From the NCBI RefSeq assembly GCF_039555335.1, contig NC_092631.1:12151701-12215700 (forward strand): 64,000 nucleotides of DNA, read 5' to 3'. The translations under genes were made by a program, and so were the position numbers. Positions 1-10,500 of this stretch are shown piece by piece. The stretch's first letter is position 1. Each line of letters begins with the position of its first letter. The notes beneath the pieces are model-generated. The model searched no databases, had not been told where the DNA came from, and worked only from the letters and a program-made list of their open reading frames with translations. This DNA comes from Amphiura filiformis (taxonomy: Eukaryota > Echinodermata > Ophiuroidea > Amphilepidida > Amphiuridae).

Positions 1-208
1 GTAAAGTTTTTTTTTTTTAAACTTCCGTGGTCGTAAACGCAAAAGCAATAAACAATCACGCTGATTGGCTGATCAGTGCACTTGACAACAAGCCGGCTGA
101 CCCATTGGTCTTCAGCGCGGCGCCTAGTAGGCAACCTTGTCACTTCTACGCGATCGCAATTCACCAGCGCGTACCCGGACCACAGAAGTTTTAAAAAAAC
201 AACTTTAC
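1..208. mobile_element. MITE-like inverted-repeat element, left edge possibly cut
   Basis: The first ~31 bases and bases ~178-208 are near-perfect reverse complements (GTAAAGTT...CTTTAC ends, with GTGGTC against GACCAC inside). The middle is GC-richer. No ORF. Seen directly. Flanks cannot be compared because the element starts at the window edge, so no target duplication can be assigned. Confidence 0.65.
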
Positions 209-1702
209 AGTGCTGAAAGTGTGACAGTCAAATTGGACATTGGGCTCCTAAGATACCAGTATTTTTAGATATCAGTATTTTTATAGGATACAAAAGAAAA
301 GGAAATGACAGTCATCTCATTTACATAACAATGTTACATTTCACTGCTTAAAGTTTCATGCTTCTATTCAACCAAAGTATAGAGGTAGTCATTGTGACAT
401 CAACGCCGCCATCTTGTGGCCCATAATTGAAATGCGCGCAAAGCACTCAGAAATTTTGACTTTCATCGTTTGGAGGGGCGCAGAATCGATGCTGAATTGG
501 TCAATTTGGCACGTTGCACCGCCCCCTAATTACGCCACTGGGAAGCCGTAACAAATCCTTTGTGAGTTAAGGCTTTCTGGCTCTCAACCCTCGATTTGTT
601 CCATGGTTATTATTTTTATTTTTTGAAACACAAAGTTGTTTTGTTCAAAACATTCCTAGTTAGACTTTCAAAATATACTTAAGATGTTAGAACTGTGCAT
701 CAGTTGTTGGTGGGCATTATGAAAAATCTAACAATTTTGCCTTTGGAACCTCAGAATATCCCTCAGGGCTACACCTCTTGGGATATTTCTTGGTCCAAAG
801 CAAAATGTTTAGATCATACCACGGAATGTGGACATATTGCCTATGGGGGTAGATGCTAGGTAACGGGTGTGTGAATGAACTCAAAAATAATGCAAATAAT
901 ACGAGCGAACACCAAAGCAACTTCCGGTGTAAAAGTCGCCAGGTCTGAATGCTGTACTGGCATTGTATTGTGGTAGCATATTCTAATGGATGAAAATGAA
1001 ATTGTACTGTAAGAGTGGTAACTTGCTGCGGGTGTAATGTTTCATGCCTTACTGATTTTGGACTACTTCACTCATTTTTAAATTTGCAAGTTTGCGGTTT
1101 CTTACATAGACCTGTACGGAAAAGAACATTGCACATTTTTATTTTCGAGGGGAAGTGCAAAGATTAATATTTCTTGAAAATTTGCACTTATAAAGTATCA
1201 TAGTCAAATATAAACATTTGAATTGAATCTTGGAACTTGTTTAAGAAATAGAAGTGCAACGGTTTGTGTGACTTTTCTGGTTTATACATTTTCCAGTTTA
1301 TCTGTTCATGTAGTGACTAAATTTATACTGTTACTCCTTGAGGTGCACATTTCTTCTTAGGAATATACTGATGCGTATCAGAGAGATATTGGTATGATTT
1401 TGTTGAACAGAGTTTAGCATTCTGCCACAATGGTTGGTAACTGTGGCACATGCAAGACCTACATGTACATCTATTCAATTTTTAAGTTGTCTTTTTGTTC
1501 TGGATGAAATTTTTTGACTCTTGGAAAACAAAGACAAGTAATGCAAGTAATATTATGAATATTCTGTAACGTTTTATTTATTTTGTAATCCAACCCATGG
1601 ATTTGAAGAACAAAAACAGATTTGAAGAAAACATACATTAATTGAGAAGTTAATAGATATTACCATTTATGAGACATTTTTAACACATAAAAATATTTCT
1701 GT
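209..1702. other. Non-coding, AT-rich, no gene recognised
   Basis: No convincing coding region. Positions ~683-800 resemble ~50622-50725 (shared stretches such as CTGTGCATCAG and TTTTGCCTTTGGA), so this is an old dispersed repeat. Positions 460-535 resemble 36410-36470 (a GCGCAGAATCGA / TTGGTCAATTTGG block), another dispersed family. Confidence 0.5.
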
Positions 1703-1708
1703 CATTTG

Positions 1709-1872
1709 CAGGCATGAGAATTTTCAGTTTAAAAACTGAATTCAGTTTTTTTTATAGTCAAAATTTCCGCAACTTTATTTAATTTCAGCCTGTTTTTGGT
1801 ACTTTTTGCCCAATTTCACGCGCATTTTCAGTTTTTTCAGTTTTTTTTTAGGAAAGTGCAGTCTCATGCCTG
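1709..1872. mobile_element. 164-bp MITE with 6-bp target duplication
   Basis: The terminal inverted repeats are CAGGCATGAGA and TCTCATGCCTG, flanked on both sides by CATTTG (1703-1708 and 1873-1878). The interior is rich in TTTTCAGTTTTT. A 6-bp duplication and this terminus fit non-autonomous DNA transposons, but the superfamily is not assigned. Confidence 0.75.
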
Positions 1873-2372
1873 CATTTGATAGGCAATTTTTAATATTTCC
1901 CCGATATTTCACGGCTGGGAAAAGGGTCCCATGAAAAAGAACTATTAACCGGCAATGACATCATCTCCAGTCAACAGTACTTTTGTATGGAAATTTTTTC
2001 CCTGTATTGCAAAATATCGGCATCTTACATCGGCATTATCATACCGCATGTCGATTCAAGCCAGCATGTCTTCAATATAGTAACTTGTCTGTAATTTATA
2101 CTTGAAGGAGGTCGCAATTCGCAATTTTAGTTATGAAATTAGTCCAGGAAAGCCTTCAGAGATTCAGTTGAGTCAATACTTCTTTTTTACTGAGCTCTGT
2201 AACAACATGGGCCAGGGCTATAAGCCGTAAGCTTAGCTATAAGCTTATTAAATTGTAATCCTACATGTAGGTTTGTATGAATTATGACAGGATATATGAC
2301 AGGAATTATTTTTTTTGTTACTTTAGTATATAAAACAAATATCAATATATTTATGAAATGGTGCAATATACT

Positions 2373-3181
2373 ACAGTCTGTCCACATAGAAGTACAAAGT
2401 AAACAGCTCGGAAACTGGAGGTTTGGGAATAATTGAATACCTGAGTGGAAGAAGGGACCAACTCCAATTTTTTACAAAATTGAGTTAGACCCAGCATTTT
2501 ATTGCCAGCAGACTGTTCTTCCTTGTGTGTGTGAAAGATAAGCCAAAATCCACTTTCTAAATAGTCTTCCAAGTACACTTAATCCTGATTTTCATGGAAG
2601 AAAGGCCCAACTCCATGGAGTTGAGCCCTTCTTCCACAAATATTGGGTTAAAGAGGAATTTTGTTCATCCATGAAATCTGCTCTTCACTACAATAAACTT
2701 TCTTGCTATTCATATTACATATTTCTACTTGTGCAATTAATGGACAATTTCCAAATTTCTGTTCCTATTTATAACACATCTGCTTACGGAACTGGCACTT
2801 GAAGTATTATTAGTGGAAGAAGGGCCCAACTCCAGCTCGCATTAAGACCTGTACTGTTGCCATGGAAACATATATGATTTCGAATGTATGTAATACTGTA
2901 TGTTCATTTATTAAAGGTCCCCTGAAGATGAAAACATTCTGTCTATAAAACTTTTTCAAATATTACGGGGTTTTTTTAGTATCTCAAAAACAGTTTTGAT
3001 GGAGTTGGGCCCTTCTTCCACTCAGGTATTCAATTATTTCAGTGCAATGCGTGCGTGAATGCTTTTTTGGCGTGCCAACTGCTGCGTGATTTGTACTTGC
3101 CGGGCGCCCCACGCTCTTTACGTGCGTGCGACCCCTGATGCCACAGATTTGGTTTGTACAAGTTTCTATGTGGACAGACTG
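2373..3181. mobile_element. Foldback/MITE element of about 0.8 kb
   Basis: The ends are inverted copies: CAGTCTGTCCACATAGAA at the left and its complement at the right. A second inverted pair lies inside (2431-2465 against 3000-3038, containing GAATACCTGAGTGGAAGAAG). The block GGAGTTGGGCCCTTCTTCCAC recurs in both orientations at ~2450, ~2610, ~2815 and ~3003. No clear target duplication and no recognisable protein. Confidence 0.6.
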
Positions 3182-4358
3182 CAAGCTTCATTGACTGGGG
3201 AATGTGGACCTACTTTTTCCTTTGAGATAAGCTCGAGGAAAATAGTAGGCCCTCGTGTAGGTATTTTGCACCATTTCCCTCATGAGCAGTCACTGATTGT
3301 AGCTTGAAGGTATCGGGTCCTGGAAATGCTCATCTATTAAAATGATGAACCAGATACTGTCATGTAACAATGTACATTACATAGTTAAGTATTGGTTGAT
3401 GTTGAATCTGTCATGTGTTTAATGAAATAAACCTACTTTTTGTTAACTAATTATGTGTATTGCTGTTTGATTTTTAAGGTGTGTGCTTCATTGGTACATG
3501 CAGGTGTGGTACATTTATGATGTTACTCCTATGTCAGCATTAGGCGGGTGAAGCCTAGCCTAGTGGTGGTTGCACTAAAATTGAGACCAATAAAGCAGAC
3601 TTATAAGAATGTTATTATTGGTTCAATAAATGAGATCCCAGGGCGTTATTTCATCTCCACGATTTTTACAGGGAGAAAATTCCTGTAATATTATTGGCCT
3701 TAACTCAAGAGCTATGGAAATATCAAGCTATTCCACTTGCCTTATAAGTGAATCGCTCCACATCAACAACGCCCTCAATTTTGCTTGAATTTCTTCTTTC
3801 GGCATGATTCCAATGGTGTACTAAAATATCACATGAAAGACCAAGCCTGTATTTGAGTTTTTACATTAACTTCGGAGATCTCATATTTTATTCTGAGTTC
3901 ACCGATCAAGTGCTGGTGAAACACATACGTGCATCATTGAAGCAGTGCTATATAAACTGTGCATATCGCTATTCGTCTTATGTCTTGACGCATTGTAGGC
4001 ACTGGAATGAATTGGCAATTTTCTTTGTTTTACCTCATTTGTTTGGCTCGAAATTAAAAGGGGGCATGTGATCAGTGAAAACTAACATAGGAATCTATTC
4101 TTTATGAAAATTCTATTGCTTTAATGGCCACTCCAAATATCTAGAAAAAACATTTACCGGTACCGGTACAATGAACAAGAATATATTAATGAAGTATATA
4201 ATTTCTACTATCTACGACTTAAGGCTACGGAGATATAAGACAAAACATGTCAAAGGTCAATCAGACGGCCAAATAGTTAAGATACTGGTACTCCCAATTC
4301 ATTTAAAAATATGGTGAAATTGTTCACCAGGCCAAAAGGATTTTTAAAAGTATAGTTT
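3182..4358. other. Non-coding, no gene recognised
   Basis: Short ORFs only, none resembling a known family. An AATAAA at ~3427 could be chance. Confidence 0.4.
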
Positions 4359-4366
4359 GCACTGCC

Positions 4367-4461
4367 CAGGGCCGGATTTACCATTGGGCCAGATGGGCCC
4401 AGGGCCCCAAAATCCCCCCTTAGCACTGCTACTGACCCCCAGAAAGGTAAATCTGGCCCTG
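4367..4461. mobile_element. 95-bp hAT-like MITE
   Basis: The ends CAGGGCCGGATTTACC and GGTAAATCTGGCCCTG are inverted. The flanks are an 8-bp direct repeat with one mismatch, GCACTGCC (4359-4366) and GTACTGCC (4462-4469). An 8-bp duplication with CAGGG-type ends is the hAT signature. Non-autonomous. Confidence 0.8.
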
Positions 4462-4469
4462 GTACTGCC

Positions 4470-6291
4470 TACATTTTGTACCACAGAGTTAAATTATGCT
4501 GTGTACATTTAAAATTGTATATGAAATGAAGTTTTAAATATCAATTATCATCAGATCATTATAGTATACTTTTGTATATGCTTGGCGGGATTTTCACTAG
4601 TTTTTAAACATGCAAAATAACAACCCCAAACAGCATTTAAATTATCCCACAGCAAAATCATACACATCAAATACTTCACACTACACTCTTGAGTCGGAAA
4701 ACTCATTGGTAATATTCAAATTTCATCACACAATTCACTTCCTGTAACCACACAGGTATAAACCCAGCTTCAGCTATAAGCCCACCCCCTATTTTTCAAA
4801 ACATTCTGGAAACAAAGGTGCATTTCAGTAAGCCCAGTAGTAACCCAACATTTTCTGGCAAACTTTGTGCACCTTTTACAAAAATGTGTTTGCTGTGGTT
4901 ACAAGTATCACCAGGGATCAAGTAAATGTGGAGTGCAAAATTTGCACATATATTTTTAATGGTCTACAAACAGTTGTGTGTGGAGCAGGCACTTCCCAAA
5001 CTTCTTTTCCCATGACCTAAATGTCATAATAAAAATTTGGCGAGACCTACAGCATAATACAAACGATGTTACTTTCCAAACTTTATCAGTATTGTACAGG
5101 GCAAAATTTCCAAGTCGGGCACAATTTCCAAGTCATCCCATAAACCGGCTGCCAGAATAACTTCACCAGGACAAATGTGCTCAAAAATGTGTAATTGTAA
5201 TTGCTAAAATGGGTCAAAATGGGATAACATGACCAATACAATGGTACCCTGTACTTAAATGCATGGATTGGATTTTTTATTTTCCTGAAGTCTCACACCC
5301 CTTTTGGAAAAGGCTGCGACTCCCAAAAGGGAAGTTTGAGAACTGCTGGTGTAGCGAATGTGGTCATTTTCACAGTAAGGGGTGTAAGTTTGGAATTTAA
5401 ACATTTTGATCCGTAGTGGTCTAAGAAAACTAAAGAATTCCAAGATTTTGGGCCATAAGTCATATAGTTAACAGTTTTAATGTAAACTGGCCACGTCAGG
5501 GCCTTGTAAAATGTCCTTCGGGTATCAAGCAGCTGGTTTTTGGGGCGCCCGCTACGGCGGCCCCCTTATATTTGGCATGACTTTTCGGTCTTGCTAGATT
5601 TACTTCGCAACTGTTTTGCTTAAAAGTATGCCCAGCTTAGAAATAAGAACACAACTTGCTTGGTTTTGATTTTGATTTTATTACTGTTTATGCACTGAAT
5701 GCAAGTAAAGTAGTTCTATATATACAGCGGAATTAATGCTTGAAATAAGAAATTAATAGAAATGTCTTTATGTCTTTTAAAAACGTTTTGAAGAGATGGC
5801 GCTATTACGATCGCAGAGTAGGCCTTATGATCCAGGTGACATGATTTGATTTGATGCGGCATTGATCCAAAAAGCTGCTTTGTTGATTAAGGAACCAGGA
5901 ACTTCATCGATAAATATGGTTTCTTATTTTTAAAAAAATCCCTGGAAAATCTAGGGCGGTAGTTGCAATTGACATTTGTAAGTGTTATTTAAAACATTTA
6001 CCTTTACAAAAATCCTTAAAATCCTGTGCGTATAGGCTTGCCATCTTTGTTTGAAATACAAAATTGTCCACAAAACAAGTTTGAATGCTCTTAAAATTTC
6101 CGCGGCGACTTTCTGTTTTAATCAATAACCAGGCATGCAATATTATCATGTATTACAACCGACAGTTATATCATAATATGGAAAACAATCCTCAATAAGC
6201 AAACCTATATATATTCTAAACAAAATAATTCTGCTCCAACAACCCTCCACAACATGATTTCCTAACAATAGTAACCGAAATGGTAAGATCT
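4470..6291. other. Non-coding, old repeats
   Basis: Positions 4745-4850 share a block with the MITE at 42545-42858 (TATAAGCCCA, CCCCCTATTTTTCAAAACAT), so this is a decayed relative. The rest is AT-rich with no supported gene. Confidence 0.45.
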
Positions 6292-6293
6292 TT

Positions 6294-6467
6294 ATTCCTT
6301 TTTATTTGAAACCAACCCTCTTCCATCCCATGCAGTACGATTTTACACCTCTCTCACTGCAATATACTTCTATTTTACTTATTCCTTTTTATTTGAAACC
6401 AACCCTCTTCCATCCCATGCAGTACGATTTTACACCTCTCTCACTGCAATATACTTCTATTTTACTT
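6294..6467. repeat. Tandem duplication, 2 x 87 bp
   Basis: Two essentially identical 87-bp units (6294-6380 and 6381-6467), each containing CCCATGCAGTACGATTTTAC. The open frame across it is simply the duplication translated. Confidence 0.95.
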
Positions 6468-7139
6468 GTACTACATATGTACCAAGTCTCAGCTAGATAG
6501 TCCTTATAGTTACTAAGCAAATTAACTTTGCATAATTGGGAGCATGTAATTAAAATCCAGTGGCCTCGCTTTCAGTTTTCTGCTCCGCTAAATTAGAGTT
6601 AGCTGAGCCAAACGCCGCCAACGGCGACGAAGTGGTCAATTATGAAAATTGTCTATAGGACCTCATCTATGGATGGGCTAATGCCCAATTTGTTTTCCAA
6701 TAACTTTGAACTTCATACCAATTCCTACAAGATGGAGCAAACAAGGAAATTGGTTTACATTTAAGGAAGATAAGCCAAATTTCCTGCAGATTTCCTTATC
6801 TCTGAGGAAACAGTCCCTCCAAAAGCTAAATTTCATGAGAGGTACTTGAAATGCTGAATTCCACATTTTTTTAGTGGTCTGGTCTGTTCCTGGACAAATT
6901 AAAAATACTTTGTCCAGGAAATTACCAGAGTCAAGAGAAAATATGGAATCCATGAAGCTCATTCCAGGCAAATTTTGGTATTTGGAGGAAAATTTTGGAA
7001 TTGGAAGGTATTTTTGCTTCTCCATGTCAGAAAAACATGAAAGTTATGGGAAATTTGATATCTTGGCTCATCTCTCCAGAAATGAACATTGTTTCCAGTC
7101 TAATTAATTAACATTTATTTTGTTGAATTATTGATGAGT
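6468..7139. other. Region 3' of AIMP2, no gene recognised
   Basis: No conserved protein recognised on either strand. On the minus strand an AATAAA (complement at 7114-7119) lies ~20 bases after the AIMP2 stop and may be its poly(A) signal, giving a very short 3' UTR; a more distal site cannot be excluded. Confidence 0.35.
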
Positions 7140-7537
7140 TCACAGAATATCAAGTGCACATTTGAATGCACTTTGTGCTTCACAAGCTTTGAGCCATTTT
7201 TGCACATTGCTAGGTGTTCCACTGGTCATCTGTACCTGATGAAGCGTACTCCATACTACCGCATCTGCAATTGACATCTCCCCTGAGGGTGCTAACCATG
7301 TATTCTTGCCAAGCAATGAATTAAGACTACGTAAGGCTGCTGCTCGCTCTTTTGATGAACCACCTAAAATGGTGAAGCTGGCCAGGTCAAGGAGGTCATC
7401 AACTGCACATACATGTTGGATGGTTCCAGCGTCGTATCTCGGAGTGATGAGGCGTGCTAAGTACCGGGCAACATTGGCCTCACCCTGAATTGGGGTCTGT
7501 GAATGAGCACTCACTTTGAGCTCAGGACCATGTAACA
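7140..7537 (-). CDS. AIMP2: AIMP2 coding exon 4 (terminal)
   Basis: 398 bases including TGA, acceptor CCACAG. Contains IQGEANVARYLARL, the GGSSKERAAALRSLNS motif and a C-terminal helix ending in CALDIL. It forms the helical half of the GST-like domain, which in the family contacts other complex members. Confidence 0.95.
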
Positions 7538-10500
7538 CTGTGGAAAAATTAAATTGACATAAATGTGAGGCCCTATGCATGTAATGTCAACAGATCTATA
7601 AAAGTAAAGGTTTACTTATAATCATTGAGGTGAAATGTTAAAAATAACTAAGGCCAAAAAACGATTGTTTGCTTGTCCTCCACAACTTTTTCACAATTGG
7701 GTCGGTTTGTCAGGATTTTTTTTAAATATTTTTTGTGTAGAAACTGTTAAAAATACTTTTCAGGATGTCAAAAATGTTGAAAGAAAAAAAAACCTTTTTC
7801 TGGAATTTCCAAATTTAGGGTCGGTATTCATTTGTACAGGTAAAACAAAAAAACAAACTTTTTTCCATATTTTCCAGATTAGGGTTGGTCGGTGGAGGAC
7901 AAGTAACAATTTTTTTTTGCCTAATGAGTGATTATTTTATAATTCAGTTGATTCACAATACAATGCGCCTTCCAGTGGTTGCTAGGGAGAGGCCACAATA
8001 CGCAGTGCATCATGGGAAAAAGTTGCCATCTATAAAGTCCACATAATACGAATACAACACAGGAACGTCATGCCATTGTTTGTTTAAATCTTTAATGTCA
8101 ATGTATATTTTAAATAATTTTAGATGTACATGGCAGCCATTTGAAACCAATTCAAGCATTTATCTGTTATATAATTAAAATGCACATTCAGATGAATTTC
8201 ACACCTGCCTAACACAAGTCACCCAATACCAAAATCTGGATGTTGATTGTACCATCTTTCCAATATGTCAGTGCTCAAATCAGACACAATGGATGAATCA
8301 AAGCTTCAGTCCATTGGGTGATTGTATATCGTGTTTGTGTCCAATGTACAGTCGCGGCACCAGGAATTTTTTCGGGGATGGGTAATTTCAGGGGAGCAAA
8401 AGCGACCAATTTTGTGCAAAATTTCCGCAAAATGTGAAAATTTATGTTATTTTGGGGGTTTTGCCTCAAAAGTGGGGGCGGGGGGCAAACTGGGGGCAAT
8501 TTGCCAATTTTGCCCCCCCCCTGAAATTCACTTTGCCCCCCCCCAAAAAAAAATTCCTGGCACCGCCACTGCCGCTGTATGTATTTACAGTCAATATAAG
8601 TATGTTACAAGGTTAACTATTGCACCTACCATCTTTCCATATAAGGGTAATTCCAATTTGTGCTTCACCTCTGCCAACCTCCACCCCATTGGCAAGGCTC
8701 TGTAGCAGTTTTTCAGGCACATTTTTAACAGATGAGTGGATGTGAACTGCAGTCCTGCAGCGATACTGGCTACTTAATGTGTGGTAGAGTACAAAGAGTG
8801 ATAGTGGTGGAGAGTTGGGATTAGCGTAGATTACTATGTCATGAATCACATTGCCCTGAAATGAAAATTGCACAATAAACATTATAAAAATGATCTAACA
8901 CACATCTAGTATTATTTGCATTCTTATCATTCAACTCTACTTCGAATTTAATTTTTATTATACTATTACGATCATTTTTATTTTTATTCAATTTCATCCT
9001 CCGAAATTGGGGAAAAATAAACAGCTTGACATTTTGAGTCTTAAATACTGGTATTACCAATTGACCTCAAATGACATTTGACCTCAGTATATAACATTAC
9101 CACAAATAGATGAAGGTTCCCATAGTGAAGCTATGACTCAAGCTTGGTTGCAATAGGATTTGAACTGTTCACATTTGACCTCAAATATCCTTTGACCTCA
9201 GTATATGACCTTGAATACCATACCACCCAAAAGAAGTAGCCAGTCAGTTTCTGACCATGGCCTGAAAATCTGAAGTCAATCCATTCCCGAGACACTGCAT
9301 CCCAAAGGTACGTACAGACGGAAGGACAGACAGACAGCAGACAGTGCGAAAACAGTATGCCACGCGGTGGAGGCATAAAAATCAGATTACTGAAGCAATG
9401 AGTCAACGAAAGTTTCTACCTATGCATATCTACTTACTAATTCTGCTATTGGTACAGACTTGGATGTTGCTAATTTTGCGCCACCTTTTTTATGACCGGA
9501 TTGAGTCTTTGTAGATGACTGCAGTGTCTTATGCGTAACAGGAACACCATCGTCCTGTAACTTTAATTTGACTGCTAACGTTGTAACCTCACTCTCCAGT
9601 ACTTTCAGTTCTTGTAGGATGCTTTCTTGGCGACATTCTAAGGCAGCAAGTTCTGCATCTTCCTATAAATTTGGACAGAAAGCCAACAAAACTTAAGTCA
9701 TTCATTCATATAATTAATATGTTTAATGTTATTTACAAACTACCGATTTCTGACACATTTGTTTGGTAAAATAGTAAAGAACTTCCCTATAATAAAATGT
9801 CCTGCTTCTTTCAGCCAATTTCCAAAAATCAAAATTATTTGATATCAAAAGGACATTCCTCGCGTTCAGAATACAATTCGATTTTGTCTGATGTGCTCTC
9901 ATATGCCACAAAAATACTGTGCAAACATTGTTACCAGAGCCCTTAATTGATTTTGAAGAATTTACTACTGCAAATAATTGTTTCCTGGATAAAACATGAT
10001 AAGCCATGACAAAAGCTTAAAATGATCCTTCACATAGGTAAACAATGCAATTTCTGCATTTCTGTATTTGAAACTAGGTCTCCCAACAGTCTATTTATAG
10101 AACTAGGTGTGGCTGTTTGTACACTGCAGCACGGTACGCTACATCTCTTTTCATGTGAACTTTTAAACGATTTTGTGGCCTACTTTACTGGCAAAGGGCC
10201 TCATAAAACTGACTCCACTACAAAAGATTGCAAAATATTGCAGCTAAATTTGGTACCATCACAAAGATTAATCTTTTCTGCAGGTGACTGTATAAGTTTT
10301 AAGGCGGAAATCAACGGGAATCTAAACTTTCGGGATCAAATTTTGATAAAACATCATTTTTCCTTAGTTTTGGGGACGTTTAAGCAAAAATATTTAATTG
10401 CCTGACGGTTTTCATATTCTTCATATCCCAGTGTTATGTTCTACAAATAGTTTCTCAGATATCTGTGAAAGCACATATCATCAAAATTGTCAAAAAACAG

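Noticed and set aside
10022..10405. 127-residue plus-strand frame in AIMP2 intron 1
   Set aside because: No recognisable motif, no splice-site logic, opposite strand to the gene; compatible with chance.
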